Shown here one piece after another: positions 8,598 through 18,233 of a stretch of 64,000 nt of DNA; the stretch's first letter is position 1, and each line of letters opens with the position of its first letter. This DNA is from an uncultured Sphingomonas sp. (lineage in GTDB: Bacteria > Pseudomonadota > Alphaproteobacteria > Sphingomonadales > Sphingomonadaceae), in the NCBI RefSeq assembly GCF_937859915.1, contig NZ_CALMAW010000053.1, positions 78,314-142,313 of the forward strand, in the 5' to 3' direction. Position numbers and translations under genes: made by a program. The notes beneath the pieces are model-generated. The model worked only from the letters and a program-made list of their open reading frames with translations, did not search any database and was not told the origin of the DNA.

Positions 8598-9509
8598 ATG
8601 GCCGCAGAGGTGAATTGGGATGACATGAGGATATTCCTGGCGCTTGCGGCGTCAGGATCGTCGGCGGCGGCAGCCAAGACCGTCGGCAATGATGCCACCA
8701 CCGTGTCGCGGCGGCTGCAACGGTTGGAGCGCGCTCTGGGTACAAGCCTGTTCGAACATGGTCGCGCCGGCCTGATGCTGACCGATGCCGGCCACCGACT
8801 GCTCGCGCATGCCGAGGCCATGGAAGTCGAAGCACGCGCGATTCAGCAGGAGGCAAGCGAAGGGGCGGCGCTGTCAGGCACGATCCGGCTGAGTGTCTCG
8901 GAAGGGTTCGGCACGCATTTCGTCGCCTCGCGGCTTGCCGGATTTGCGGCCGCGCATCCCGGCATCGCGGTGGACCTGATCGCCTCGACCGGCTTTCTCA
9001 ATCCTTCGCGCCGCGAGGCAGACGTCGCGGTGATGCTCGCGCGGCCGCGCGGCGGCCCGCTGATCGCGGCCAAGCTCACCGACTATCGGCTGGGCGTCTA
9101 TGCCGCGCGCGATCATCTGCGCGTGACCGGTGCCATCGACAGCATCGAGGCGCTGCGCGCGCACCGGCTGATCGGCTATGTTCCCGACCTGATCTACGCC
9201 CCCGAACTGCGCTATCTCGCCGAGGTCGATGGACAGCTGGAGCCCTCGCTTCGCAGTTCGAGCATCAATGCGCAGGCCAGCCTGATTGCGAGCGGGGCGG
9301 GGTGCGGCATCCTGCCCTGCTTCATCGGAGACGCGCTGCCCGCGCTCGTCCGCGTCACGCGCGACGTTGCCGACATCAAGCGGTCGTTCTGGCTCGTCGT
9401 GCACCGCGACATGCGGCGGCTGGCGCGGATCGAGGCATTCATCGGCTGGCTTCGCGGCGAGGTGGCGACCGCACAGCCGCTCCTGCTGGGGACGCGACCC
9501 GCTGCGTAG
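8598..9509 (+). CDS. LysR-family transcriptional regulator
   Basis: A 303-residue LysR-type regulator. The winged helix-turn-helix spans about residues 5-65 (MRIFLALAASGSSAAAAKTV, then VSRRLQRLERALG). It is followed by a linker helix and a periplasmic-binding-protein-like effector domain (from about residue 95). Such proteins bind a small ligand and control nearby genes. It lies 224 bp after the transporter on the same strand, so it could regulate the amine-oxidase operon, but LysR regulators are more often divergent from their targets and this link is only inference. The ATG at 8598 is the first plausible start. Confidence 0.88.
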   Translation: MAAEVNWDDMRIFLALAASGSSAAAAKTVGNDATTVSRRLQRLERALGTSLFEHGRAGLMLTDAGHRLLAHAEAMEVEARAIQQEASEGAALSGTIRLSVSEGFGTHFVASRLAGFAAAHPGIAVDLIASTGFLNPSRREADVAVMLARPRGGPLIAAKLTDYRLGVYAARDHLRVTGAIDSIEALRAHRLIGYVPDLIYAPELRYLAEVDGQLEPSLRSSSINAQASLIASGAGCGILPCFIGDALPALVRVTRDVADIKRSFWLVVHRDMRRLARIEAFIGWLRGEVATAQPLLLGTRPAA

Positions 9510-9679
9510 CGAGCGGTGTTGTCGGATGCTGGCTCAATGCGGTTCGCATCCGGATCCCGCAATGCTGTCCGCCCTGTTTCGACGTTTTGGGTGTATGTCG
9601 GCGGGATGATGATGGGAGTCGGGCATGGTGCTCACCTTCGATCGGCCGAGTGGACGCCAATGAAAGATGTTGCCGCCTT

Positions 9680-10678
9680 ATGATCGCGACGAACGAGACC
9701 CTGGAAGACCTGGGGTGGAAGGCGCCGTTCAGCGCGCATGTCTCGGACGAGGAGGCGGCGGCCTGCCGTCCTGTCCGGGTGATGGCGGTGCATCGCGGCA
9801 AGATCGATGTCGCCGGCGCGGGGTCACGGCATTCGATCGTGCCCTATATCGCCGGTGCCGGACCACAGGACGATCATCCGACGGTCGGCGACTGGCTGCT
9901 GATCGACGCGGACACGCTGCAAGCCGTGCGCGTCCTCCCCCGGATCAACCTGTTCACGCGCCGTGCGCCGGGCGATCCGCGCAAGTCGCAGATGATCGCC
10001 GCGAACATCGATACGCTGTTCATCGTCGCCTCGTGCAATCTGGATTTCAGCGTTGCGCGGCTGGAACGCTATCTCGTCCTGGCACGGGAGGTGGATGTCC
10101 ATCCCGTGGTTGTCCTCACCAAGACCGACCTGACCGATGCCGCAGACGGGTTCGCCGCCGCTGCGCGCGCCATCGAGCCGGGCCTGCTCGTCGAAACCGT
10201 CAACGGCCGGGATCCGGCCAGCGTAGCGCGTCTTGCGGCCTGGTGCGGCAGGGGCGACACCGTCGCGCTGCTGGGCTCCTCCGGGGTCGGCAAGTCGACG
10301 CTCGTCAACAGCCTGCGAGGGTCGGACAGCATCGCGACCCAGGCGATCCGGGCTGGCGACGATACCGGGCGGCACACGACGACGGTGCGCGAAATGCATC
10401 GCCTTCCCCTTGGCGGCTGGCTGCTCGACACGCCCGGCATGCGCGAACTCCAGCTGTCCGACGCGGCCGCCGGCATATCGGAGGTTTTCGACGACTTTCT
10501 GCTCGTCGCACAACAGTGCCGCTTCTCGGACTGCGCCCACGAGCGCGAACCGGGCTGCGCGGTCAGGGCAGCGATCGGCGACGGCACGTTGACGGCGAGC
10601 CGGTTCGACCGTTGGCGCAAGCTTGCCGCAGAGGACCGTGTCGAGACCGTACGACGCGCGGCGCGGCGTTCTCGGTGA
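9680..10678 (+). CDS. rsgA: ribosome small subunit-dependent GTPase A
   Basis: A 332-residue circularly permuted GTPase that matures the 30S subunit. Visible order: N-terminal OB-fold (about 30-100), then the G4 motif TKTD, then G1 GSSGVGKST, then G3 DTPGMRE. This G4-G1-G3 order is diagnostic. The C-terminal zinc subdomain shows CRFSDCAHEREPGC. ATG at 9680 is preferred because upstream in-frame sequence has no family resemblance. Monocistronic by position; neighbours are unrelated. Confidence 0.93.
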   Translation: MIATNETLEDLGWKAPFSAHVSDEEAAACRPVRVMAVHRGKIDVAGAGSRHSIVPYIAGAGPQDDHPTVGDWLLIDADTLQAVRVLPRINLFTRRAPGDPRKSQMIAANIDTLFIVASCNLDFSVARLERYLVLAREVDVHPVVVLTKTDLTDAADGFAAAARAIEPGLLVETVNGRDPASVARLAAWCGRGDTVALLGSSGVGKSTLVNSLRGSDSIATQAIRAGDDTGRHTTTVREMHRLPLGGWLLDTPGMRELQLSDAAAGISEVFDDFLLVAQQCRFSDCAHEREPGCAVRAAIGDGTLTASRFDRWRKLAAEDRVETVRRAARRSR

Positions 10679-11229
10679 CGCGCGCTTGGGGTTGTTGACC
10701 AAACCCTGCCAGCGCGTATTGTCCTACCTGCCCAGCGGCGCCGGCCGGCCGCCGGCGAGACCGCCGAGACGCCCTGATGTGCGCACCGTTAGTTCACGGC
10801 GTTCGATGTCGGCCGCGACCATCGTGTCTATCGCGAATCGCCGGACGGGACCGGATCATGTGATCGTAGGGCATCGTCAGGCGCTGTCGCGGGTGATCAG
10901 GTCGTCGAGACCACCCGCCCGGAGTCAGAATAGCCATAGGGCCCGATGACGACGTTGTAGCGGCCATCGTCGTCCGGATGGCAGCGGGTATAGGACAGCA
11001 AGGCAGGTCAAACTTTGCTTATGAAACCTAGATGGACCAATGTCCGGTTCTAGAAAACGGCTGGCTTGCAATAGAATGGCCGGTTGTGGATCCTATCCAG
11101 TTGCGGCAGCTAGCGGTCAGTCAGTCGTTCAGCGCCGCCTGAGAGAACGCCAGCCGCAGCGGAGTCTGTCGATTGAATCAGGCGATCCGTAATTCCTCCT
11201 TCGGGACAAGGCAGCGATGCGAGGTTAGT
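10679..11229. other. 551-bp intergenic stretch with a coding-like remnant on the minus strand
   Basis: No convincing gene. On the minus strand, about 10900-11005, a short open stretch between two stops encodes a peptide that looks coding (containing CHPDDDGRYNVVIGPYGY) but has no ATG and is only about 34 codons, so it may be the remnant of a lost gene. The rest shows nothing recognisable. The segment just before rlmJ is more AT-rich than the surroundings. Confidence 0.35.
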
Positions 11230-12060
11230 TTAATCGTCCAGCCACTCAGCTGTTATCTCGCCGCTATGCCCTTCCAGCGCCAGCGCGGCGCGGAGGGCTT
11301 CCAACAGAGGCGGCAGCGCTTGTGTGAAGGCATATGGCGGGTTGACGATGAAAAGACCCGCGCCGTTGTAGAGGCCGGGCTGAACCCTGTCATACAGCCA
11401 ATGCTCCACGGTCAAGAATTTGGGGATGCCGAGCGTACGTAACTGTTCCTTCCACCGCCAATGCGTCGCGGGGTCTTTCAGCGGATACCAGATCACCGTC
11501 ACGCCATGCGCCCATTTGCGATAAGCGGCGGCAAGGGTGGCTGTGCTACGGGCGCGTTCGTCGGTCTGCTCGTACGGAGGGTCGACCACCACCACGCCGC
11601 GCCCGGTGCGGGTCGGGAGCATCGCCAGCCAAAGCTCATAGGCGTCGCGCTCATGGACGGCAGCGGCTGTGCCGCGCATCGCGCTGCGCAAGGCCCGGGC
11701 GTCCTCGGGATGTTTCTCATTGAGGATCAGAACGTCCTCCGGCCGCAGACATTGCGCGAGAATGCGCGGTGATCCGGGGTAGAGCTGCGGCTCGGCCTCG
11801 ACGTTTACCGCCTGCACGGCGGCGCGGTAGTCGTTGAGCAAAGGGTTCGCGTCGGCAAAGATCCGCAGCACGCCCTGCGTGGCCTCGCCGGTGCGTTGCG
11901 ACTGATCGCCGTCAAGGTCGTAGAGCCCGCAACCGGAATGGGTGTCGATCAGGGTCAGCGCCCCCTGTTTGCGCTGCAAGGCCCGGACGAGAGCGATCAA
12001 GAGGCTATGCTTCACAACATCGGCGCTGTTGCCCGCATGGAAGGAATGACGATAATTCAT
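11230..12060 (-). CDS. rlmJ: 23S rRNA (adenine(2030)-N6)-methyltransferase
   Basis: A 276-residue protein matching RlmJ over its whole length. It begins MNYRHSFHAGNSADVVKH, characteristic of the family, and carries the SAM-binding region around LIDTHSGCGLYDL. The N6-adenine methyltransferase catalytic motif DPPY lies within VVVDPPYEQTDE. It methylates A2030 of 23S rRNA. Monocistronic, convergent with rsgA. The ATG at 12060 is unambiguous given the conserved N-terminus. Confidence 0.93.
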   Translation of the reverse strand: MNYRHSFHAGNSADVVKHSLLIALVRALQRKQGALTLIDTHSGCGLYDLDGDQSQRTGEATQGVLRIFADANPLLNDYRAAVQAVNVEAEPQLYPGSPRILAQCLRPEDVLILNEKHPEDARALRSAMRGTAAAVHERDAYELWLAMLPTRTGRGVVVVDPPYEQTDERARSTATLAAAYRKWAHGVTVIWYPLKDPATHWRWKEQLRTLGIPKFLTVEHWLYDRVQPGLYNGAGLFIVNPPYAFTQALPPLLEALRAALALEGHSGEITAEWLDD

Positions 12061-12280
12061 TGGAGTCGAAAACCCTGCCGATTGGCCTTTGAACGAACTG
12101 CGGGGGGAAGCCCCGAACGCGAAACGATGGAAGCAACCAATCCGGCGCTCGTACGGGTCAGGCGGAAAGCGTCAAAGGCCTTCTGTGCGACCTCTAGTCA
12201 CATGAGCGGCGGCAACGGCGGACGGTGGGGCCTTGATCCGCACCCTCGCCAACCGGCTCAACCTCGCTGGCCACACTGCG

Positions 12281-12862
12281 TCATCGGTCATGCGTGCCAC
12301 TGCTGCTCTCGTCCGGACTAGACCGTTCCTCGAACTGGCCCGGCGCGATACCGGCGACAGCCCAGTCGCCGATCGACCAGCGCACCAGCCTTAGGGTTGG
12401 CAACCCGACCGCCGCCGTCATTCGGCGCACTTGCCGGTTCCGCCCCTCGCGGATCGTGATTTGTAACCAGCTGTCGGGGATGGCCCTGCGCTGGCGTATC
12501 GGCGGATCGCGCGGCCACAGGGCGGGCTCGTCGATGCGGGACACATCGGACGGCAGGGTCATGCCATCCTTGAGCCGGACGCCCTGCCGCAGGCGCTCCA
12601 AATCGGGCTCCTGCGGATTGCCCTCGACCTGCACGAGGTAGGTCTTGGGCAGCTTGAAGCGTGGATCGGCAATCCGCGCCTGCAGCCGCCCGTCGTCGCA
12701 CAACAGCAGGAGGCCCTCGCTGTCCCGATCGAGCCTGCCGGCGGGGTAGACGCCCTTTACCGCAATGAAGTCCGACAAGGTCGACCGAACCGTTGGCGAT
12801 CCGCGGTCGGTGAATTGCGACAAGACCCCGGAGGGTTTGTTGAACAGGAGCAGCCGAGCCAT
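12281..12862 (-). CDS. rRNA pseudouridine synthase, RluE/RsuA family
   Basis: A 193-residue pseudouridine synthase. The catalytic motif GRLDRDSEGLLLL carries the nucleophilic Asp, and the C-terminal RNA-binding motif EGRNRQVRRM is present. It begins directly with LLLFNKPSGVLSQF and lacks the S4 domain of RsuA/RluB, which resembles RluE (23S U2457). The exact target uridine is inferred from that architecture. It is transcribed towards rlmJ with about 220 bp between them. Confidence 0.87.
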   Translation of the reverse strand: MARLLLFNKPSGVLSQFTDRGSPTVRSTLSDFIAVKGVYPAGRLDRDSEGLLLLCDDGRLQARIADPRFKLPKTYLVQVEGNPQEPDLERLRQGVRLKDGMTLPSDVSRIDEPALWPRDPPIRQRRAIPDSWLQITIREGRNRQVRRMTAAVGLPTLRLVRWSIGDWAVAGIAPGQFEERSSPDESSSGTHDR

Positions 12863-13152
12863 CCTGGGCTCATATCGGTCGGTTGCGGCTATGTCTCTAG
12901 GCTCACACCGCAGCTGGAGAGGCAGCGCCCGCTAGCATCACTCGGAAGCCGACAATCGGCTTTCCTGCTTCAGCTAGGGTCGGCCGTTGAGTGATCGGCC
13001 CAAACATCCGTCAATCGACGATGCTAGGGTGCCGGAGTAAGGCGCGGCTTAGCGCGCCGCGATCGCGTCGGTCAGCAAGCGGGCATCGCCAGCGCCTCGG
13101 GGGGGAGCCCGCACCTGTGCTTCGGTGCGGTTGGCATGCTAATGCCGACGAT
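12863..13152. other. intergenic region with small hairpins
   Basis: No gene seen. It separates the pseudouridine synthase (leftward) from a small rightward ORF, so promoters for both are expected. A short inverted repeat AAGCCGA-CAA-TCGGCTT sits at 12946-12962. I see no convincing promoter hexamers. Confidence 0.3.
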
Positions 13153-13473
13153 ATGGCGAACTCCCCAGGCAATGCCGGCACCGTAGATGTCGATGGCATA
13201 TCGTACGATTGGTACCTTCAGCGCGAACCGCATCTGTCGGATGAGGAAGGCTGGAAGGGAATGACGATTTCCATTCTCCAGCGGGATGCCAAGCGCGAAG
13301 CATTGCTGGAATTTCCGCCGCCCAAGCGGCTGTTGAAGGGGTTGCCGCGCGGTCGTCTCCAACTGGATGACGCCACGATCTCGCGGTGCGTGCGCGCCGC
13401 TTTGGCGGCTGGTTGGGAGCCGACGTCACGCGGTAGGCCGATCGTGTTCATGGTCGACGCCGATGGCAATTGA
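13153..13473 (+). CDS. small conserved-looking hypothetical protein
   Basis: A 106-residue protein of unknown function. Composition and codon use look coding: positions 13153-13473 give a continuous charged, soluble product with segments such as DGISYDWYLQREPHLSDE and GWKGMTISI, and a C-terminal region rich in arginine and aspartate. The reading frame extends upstream to 12991, but that extension is Arg/Ser-rich and unlike protein, so ATG at 13153 is chosen. No membrane segment or signal peptide. It stands alone before a degenerate stretch. I do not recognise the family. Confidence 0.6.
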   Translation: MANSPGNAGTVDVDGISYDWYLQREPHLSDEEGWKGMTISILQRDAKREALLEFPPPKRLLKGLPRGRLQLDDATISRCVRAALAAGWEPTSRGRPIVFMVDADGN

Positions 13474-14296
13474 GAGACTAGCCGCGAATGCGGTCCGCGT
13501 CCGGCATGAACATGATTTCGCCGGAATCGAAATCCGAACGAACGGCAGGAATTGAGGAGCGGTCTCGGATCTCTGAAGGTCCGCTAGTGGTCATTCACCC
13601 TTCAAATGTCGGGCTTTGTTTCGGCTTGGTCGAGCGATGGTTCCGCTGGTGTCCGAATATCGCCCACGATCTTTCCTTTCCCGCTGCGCGAGGCGAGACC
13701 ATAATGCGCTCGCCGACGCCGTAGAGACCGAAGCCGCGCGGGTCGGGCCGCGGGACGATCGTTTCGCGCTCGATCATCTTGGTCGCACGGCGCGAGATCT
13801 CGCATGACGTGCACGGCCCTCGTCGGTCAGCGGCGCGAACATGCCCGAATAGCTTGCCGCCTTGAACGACAGCGACGCCAGCGCGTGCGTCGGCGGAACG
13901 CTAATTCCTCGAGCACGGCTGAAATACAGGCTTCGAACGAGGGTTGGGAAGGCGTGGCGCCAATGACCCACCGCGATGCGATTCCCGCCGAGTGCCCATA
14001 ATCGGCCGAAGCACGCCGCCATGAAGATCGTGCCGGGCAACCAGCCGGCAAGCAGTTCGCGCGGGGCGTGGCGCAGCGCCACGTCGCTTGTTTGGTTGCA
14101 GTTATGAAAATCGGCGAGCGTCCGGTCTGGATTGAGCTTTCTACCGTCCGTGCAAATTATGATGACAGACCACGACATGAGCGAGTGGCTGCTTTAGAAA
14201 AGTAAGAGAACTTTCGCGGATGACCGCTGGTGAATAATTTTTTGTGTTTATAGCATGAACCACAGATGTGGGTACAAGGTGAATCCCGTCCTCATT
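13474..14296. other. 823-bp region without a convincing gene; possible degraded coding sequence
   Basis: Open frames here are short and shadow-like. On the minus strand, two pieces in different frames, about 13800-14178 and about 13600-13795, read like parts of one protein interrupted by a frame change (segments ELLAGWLPGTIFMAACFGRL and ERETIVPRPDPRGFGLYG). I cannot name it. The segment 14190-14290 is clearly AT-richer than its neighbours, with poly-T runs. It may be a decayed gene or acquired DNA. Confidence 0.35.
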
Positions 14297-14944
14297 TTAT
14301 GTCGTTGCAGCAGTGAAGACGGCGCGCTGTGCCTCGAACGCGCGCTGAAATGCGGGTCTCGCCTCACCTTGCGCTACGTAATCGGAGATCGTCGGTTCTT
14401 CTTCCAGCAGCCCCGATCCACCCAGCCGGCGAAGAACGGTAACCATCACGACGTCTGCCGCGCTGAATTCCCGCTCCAGCCAGTCGTGGCTTCCCAGATA
14501 GTTCGCGAGATCCCCCAGTCGCGTGCGCACACGGTCGTCGAGCATCTTCAGACGTTCCGCATGCCACGGTCGATCTGCTTCGAACAACAACGCCATGCTC
14601 CGTTCGACCACCGGGGGCTCCAGCGTACTCTTCGCGGCGAACATCCATGCGATCACGCGCGCGCGGGCATCGGCATCGCCGGGCAACAGCCCCGGACGCG
14701 TGTCCGCGATGTAGAGCACGATCGCCGCCGACTCAAAAAGCGTAAGGGTGCCGTCTTCAAACGTCGGGATTTGCCCGAACGGCTGCAGCCTACGATGCGC
14801 CGGCTCCTTCATCGCGGCGAAGGATAGCAGGCGGACATCGTAAGGTTGGCCCACCTCCTCGAGCGCCCATCGGACCGCCATATCTCGCGCCAATCCCCGC
14901 CCGCGATCGGGCGATTGCGCGAAGCCGGTGATGGTCGGGTTCAT
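14297..14944 (-). CDS. glutathione S-transferase family protein
   Basis: A 215-residue GST. The N-terminal thioredoxin-fold domain shows the conserved QPFGQIPTFEDGTLTLFES segment, with the cis-Pro and Glu-Ser that bind glutathione. An all-helical C-terminal domain follows, with FSAADVVMVTVLRRL near residue 160. Family members conjugate glutathione to electrophiles; the substrate is unknown. ATG at 14944 is chosen because a strong Shine-Dalgarno (GGAGG) sits about 6 bases upstream. An earlier in-frame start at 14968 would add eight non-conserved residues. Confidence 0.9.
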   Translation of the reverse strand: MNPTITGFAQSPDRGRGLARDMAVRWALEEVGQPYDVRLLSFAAMKEPAHRRLQPFGQIPTFEDGTLTLFESAAIVLYIADTRPGLLPGDADARARVIAWMFAAKSTLEPPVVERSMALLFEADRPWHAERLKMLDDRVRTRLGDLANYLGSHDWLEREFSAADVVMVTVLRRLGGSGLLEEEPTISDYVAQGEARPAFQRAFEAQRAVFTAATT

Positions 14945-15586
14945 GCAGCACCTCCAAACGGACGACACACGATGCGCGCGAGGTCTCGGTCAAACAAGAG
15001 GGCGGCATGCATGAATGTCGAAAGCTGCGCAGCTGCGAGCAAATCTGGGGTCTGCGGATTTGGGTCTTGGCCGCCGTGATCTGGTGCCGTGCGGTTCGAT
15101 TGCTATCCCTCTCTTGCTCGTCCGGCGGATATTGCTGAAATTAACGGGCAGAAACATCCATATTGCCACGTCTTCGATAGACGTGAATCCTTATCATAGG
15201 TGCAACTTTGCTAGACCATATCTTGGCCTGTCTGCTGCTTGTCGTCATTCCTACTCGCGCCCTGTGGCGTAGCCGATTGAGTCGATTGACCTCGAACTCG
15301 AAACCGTCCGTTATTTGGCTACCATGGGAATGGTGGGCGCATCCGGTTAACCTCATATATTATGGATCATTGGCGTAGGCTAAATGGTCGGCGGTCGTCC
15401 TTCCTACCAGCGTCCCAGCCTAGTGTTGATGCTCTTGCGTCCTCGGAAACAGCCGCCGTCGACAAATTATGAGCGTTTGTATCTGAATGGATGTTCAAAC
15501 CTGGAACGTGTCAAAAAGGGGCCTGAACGTCTGATTATGGGGCTGCGCCGCCGCGGAACTGCCGGACGGCTTTCGCCCCAACAGCG

Positions 15587-15658
15587 GTCATTGCGAGCGC
15601 CGCGAAGCAATCCAGCCCGGCATCTGGACTGCCACGGCGCTGCGCGCCTCGCGATGAC
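15587..15658. repeat. palindromic intergenic repeat (GTCATTGCGAGCG type)
   Basis: Outer ends GTCATTGCGAG and its near-complement CTCGCGATGAC enclose an imperfect hairpin containing GAAGCAATCCAG and CTGGACTGCC. A related variant is at 39795-39885 (GAAGCAGCGACGCAATCCAG). It resembles REP-type elements scattered in sphingomonad chromosomes; that comparison is from memory. Confidence 0.6.
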
Positions 15659-16110
15659 GGGCGGTTCGAGCTGCTTCCGCCCTGACGTTGCGCCGGAATC
15701 GGTTGCCCTCTGCGCGTCGCAACCATCCACTGCCCGGCAGTCGCCGATGATGCGGTGCGAGCCTGCCACGCCATCGTGTAGGGCCTGCGCCAGGTAAACG
15801 CGCCGTCCGCTGTTTCCATCGATATGGCCGAACTGCCTCTTGATCGCGCCCAGAGTTCACGCGCCGCTTTCGTTGTGAAGCATGCTCGCCATTGCGGGGA
15901 AGCCATGGGGGTCATGCTTCCCCCCGAAACCATGCCGCTGCAGAGCCAAATTAAGCGTGTTCTCGCGTATAGGGTTGTCGCGCTTGCCCTGACGGTGAGA
16001 CACGAAACGTCCGCCAGCGGTCACCGCTGAAATCCCGGTTATGACCGCGACGGCCCGACCCGAGCACCGTACCCAAGGCGGACGCATCATCTTCATTTGG
16101 GGGAGCTTTT

Positions 16111-16133
16111 GGGACCCCCTGAGAAGGGGGCCC
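16111..16133. terminator. GC-rich hairpin directly downstream of tRNA-Leu (weak terminator candidate)
   Basis: GGG-A-CCCCC, a six-base loop, then GGGGG-CCC forms an eight-pair stem with one bulge, immediately after the tRNA 3' end (minus strand). No U-run follows on the minus strand, so intrinsic termination is uncertain. Confidence 0.3.
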
Positions 16134-16220
<87 letters not shown>

Positions 16221-16346
16221 AGGTCGGGGAGACGCGCCGATAGCGGCGGGTCGCGCGGCTTGTCAATGGCGGTCTTGCGTTGCGTCGCGCGCAGAGGCAG
16301 AGCGGCCGACGACGAATTAAAGCTTCTTTGAGGATGGACGCGCGCG

Positions 16347-17282
16347 ATGACGCAATTGGTGACGCTGATCGGCGGCGGCGGATTTCTGGGGCGCTATGTC
16401 GCGCAAGCGCTGCTCAAGCGCGGCGCGCGGGTGCGCATCGTGGCGCGCGATCCCAAGCATGCCTTCTTCCTGAAACCCCAGGGTGGGCTCGGCCAAACCC
16501 AGTTCATCGCCGGCGACGTCACCAAGCGCGCGAGCATCGACCGCGCCGTCCAGGGCAGCGATGTGGTGATCAATCTGGTCGGGCTGCTCGCCGGGCCCTT
16601 GCGGGCGGTGCATGTCGATGGCGCGCGCAACGTCGCCGACGCGGCGCGCGCGGCTGGCGCCGAGACGCTGGTGCAGATTTCGGCGATCGGCGCCGATCCC
16701 GAATCGAAGTCGCTCTATGGCCGCACCAAGGCCGAAGGCGAAGCGGCGGCGCGCGCGGCCTTTCCCGGCGCGATCATCGTTCGTCCGTCGATCGTGTTCG
16801 GTGCCGAAGACGCCTTCGTCAACCGTTTCGCCCGGATGATCGAGGTCGCCCCCGCCGTGCCGATCCTGCGCGCCGGCACGCGCTTCCAGCCGGTGTTCGC
16901 CGCCGACGTCGCCCAGGCGGTCGCGGCCGCTGCGCTCGACGGCAAGACGTTCGCAGGCCGGACCTTCGAGCTTGGCGGCCCCGAGGTGATCGCGATGGGC
17001 GACCTGCTCCGCCGCATCGCGCAGATGATCGGTCGCGCGCCGACCTTCCTCGAGCTCCCCGACAGCCTCGGCGGGATGATCGCCAAGGCCGGCTTCCTGC
17101 CCGGCGCGCCGATCACGCAGGACCAGTGGCTGATGCTCCAGCGCGACAATATCGTCACGCCGGGTGCCGAGGGTTTCGCCGCCTTCGGGCTGCAGCCGAC
17201 CCCGCTCGACAGCGTCGCGCCGACCTGGCTGGTGCGCTATCGCCGGTCGGGCCGTTTCGGCGCCGAGCGCAAGGCGTCCTGA
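16347..17282 (+). CDS. complex I NDUFA9-like NAD(P)H-binding (atypical SDR) protein
   Basis: A 311-residue extended-SDR-like protein of the NDUFA9/epimerase type. The N-terminal Rossmann motif is TLIGGGGFLGRYVAQAL (about residues 6-22). A typical QISAIGADPESKSLYGRTKA stretch replaces the classical catalytic region. Alphaproteobacterial homologues are annotated as NADH dehydrogenase-associated or ubiquinone-related proteins. It is likely a cofactor-binding accessory factor rather than a classical dehydrogenase. It lies between tRNA-Leu and uppP, with a terminator-like hairpin after it. Confidence 0.85.
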   Translation: MTQLVTLIGGGGFLGRYVAQALLKRGARVRIVARDPKHAFFLKPQGGLGQTQFIAGDVTKRASIDRAVQGSDVVINLVGLLAGPLRAVHVDGARNVADAARAAGAETLVQISAIGADPESKSLYGRTKAEGEAAARAAFPGAIIVRPSIVFGAEDAFVNRFARMIEVAPAVPILRAGTRFQPVFAADVAQAVAAAALDGKTFAGRTFELGGPEVIAMGDLLRRIAQMIGRAPTFLELPDSLGGMIAKAGFLPGAPITQDQWLMLQRDNIVTPGAEGFAAFGLQPTPLDSVAPTWLVRYRRSGRFGAERKAS

Positions 17283-17291
17283 TCCGATCAC

Positions 17292-17325
17292 GGACCGGCT
17301 TGTGCGCCGGTCCTCCTCCTTTCTC
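17292..17325 (+). terminator. intrinsic terminator-like hairpin after the NDUFA9-like gene
   Basis: Perfect 8-bp stem GGACCGGC (17292-17299) with GCCGGTCC (17306-17313), 6-nt loop, followed by the pyrimidine run TCCTCCTTTCTC. Located between the stop at 17282 and uppP. Confidence 0.6.
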
Positions 17326-17345
17326 GACTCCAGCGAACGAGATCC

Positions 17346-18161
17346 GTGCCGATGATGATTCTCCAGCCCATCCTGCTCGGCATCGTCGAGGGGGTGACCG
17401 AATTCCTGCCGGTCTCCTCGACAGGGCATCTGATTCTCGCCGGCGCGCTGCTCGGCTATGACCCCGACCAATGGGCGACGTTCAACATCGTCATCCAGCT
17501 CGGCGCGATCCTGGCGATCGTCGTGCTCTATTGGCGGACCTTTTGGGCGGTGCTCACGGGACTGGTCCATCGCACGCCGGGCGCGTGGCGCTTCGTGCGC
17601 AACCTGCTGATCGCGTTCGTCCCCGCCGCGGTGATCGGTCTGGCGCTGCACAAGAAGATCGAACTATTGCTGACCAAACCCAAGCTGGTCTGCGTCGCCC
17701 TGATCGTCGGCGGCATCGCGATCCTGATTGTCGAGCGGCTTGCCAAGCGTCAGCATATCGTCGGCGTCGCGGATATTCCGGTTCCGACGACGATCGGCAT
17801 CGGCTTCATCCAGTGCCTCGCGATGATTCCGGGCGTCAGCCGCTCGGGCGCGACGATCCTGGGAGCATTGTCGCTCGGCGTCGAACGACGCACCGCGGCG
17901 GAGTTCAGCTTCTTCCTTGCGATCCCGACGATGCTGGGAGCCACGGTGGTGGAACTAGCGAAGAAGGCGCCGCCTGCGGCCGTCGGAGTCGCGCATGTCG
18001 GCGGGGCCGAGATTGCCATCGGTTTCGTCACCGCCTTCCTTGTGGCGCTGGTTGTCGTGCGGGCGTTCGTCGCGGTCGTCTCGCGGCGCGGCTTCGGCCC
18101 CTTTGCCTGGTACCGGATCATCGCCGGGACGGCGGCTTTGATCTGGCTCACCACACAATAG
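17346..18161 (+). CDS. uppP: undecaprenyl-diphosphate phosphatase
   Basis: A 271-residue integral membrane protein with the two BacA/UppP signatures: EGVTEFLPVSSTGHLIL (about residues 15-31) and PGVSRSGATI (about residues 160-169). It dephosphorylates undecaprenyl diphosphate to recycle the lipid carrier of peptidoglycan synthesis and confers bacitracin tolerance. The start could be GTG at 17346 or the in-frame ATG at 17352; the difference is two residues and neither has a strong ribosome-binding site. Confidence 0.94.
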   Translation: MPMMILQPILLGIVEGVTEFLPVSSTGHLILAGALLGYDPDQWATFNIVIQLGAILAIVVLYWRTFWAVLTGLVHRTPGAWRFVRNLLIAFVPAAVIGLALHKKIELLLTKPKLVCVALIVGGIAILIVERLAKRQHIVGVADIPVPTTIGIGFIQCLAMIPGVSRSGATILGALSLGVERRTAAEFSFFLAIPTMLGATVVELAKKAPPAAVGVAHVGGAEIAIGFVTAFLVALVVVRAFVAVVSRRGFGPFAWYRIIAGTAALIWLTTQ

Positions 18162-18233
18162 GTCCGAACCGGTATTATCAGGTTGCGCTTATGGTAGCGT
18201 CGCAAACACCCGGAGACTATTACGAGCAAAGTG

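Larger units (their letters stand above)
14945..16133. other. 1.2-kb gene-poor, compositionally mixed region beside tRNA-Leu
   Basis: No ORF here has protein-like character. About 15080-15370 is AT-richer with runs unlike the flanking chromosome. A palindromic repeat lies at 15587-15658. Around 15780-15950, weakly coding-like short frames occur on both strands but none is supportable. Low density next to a tRNA is typical of insertion and decay hot spots, but I found no integrase or direct repeat of the tRNA end. Confidence 0.4.
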
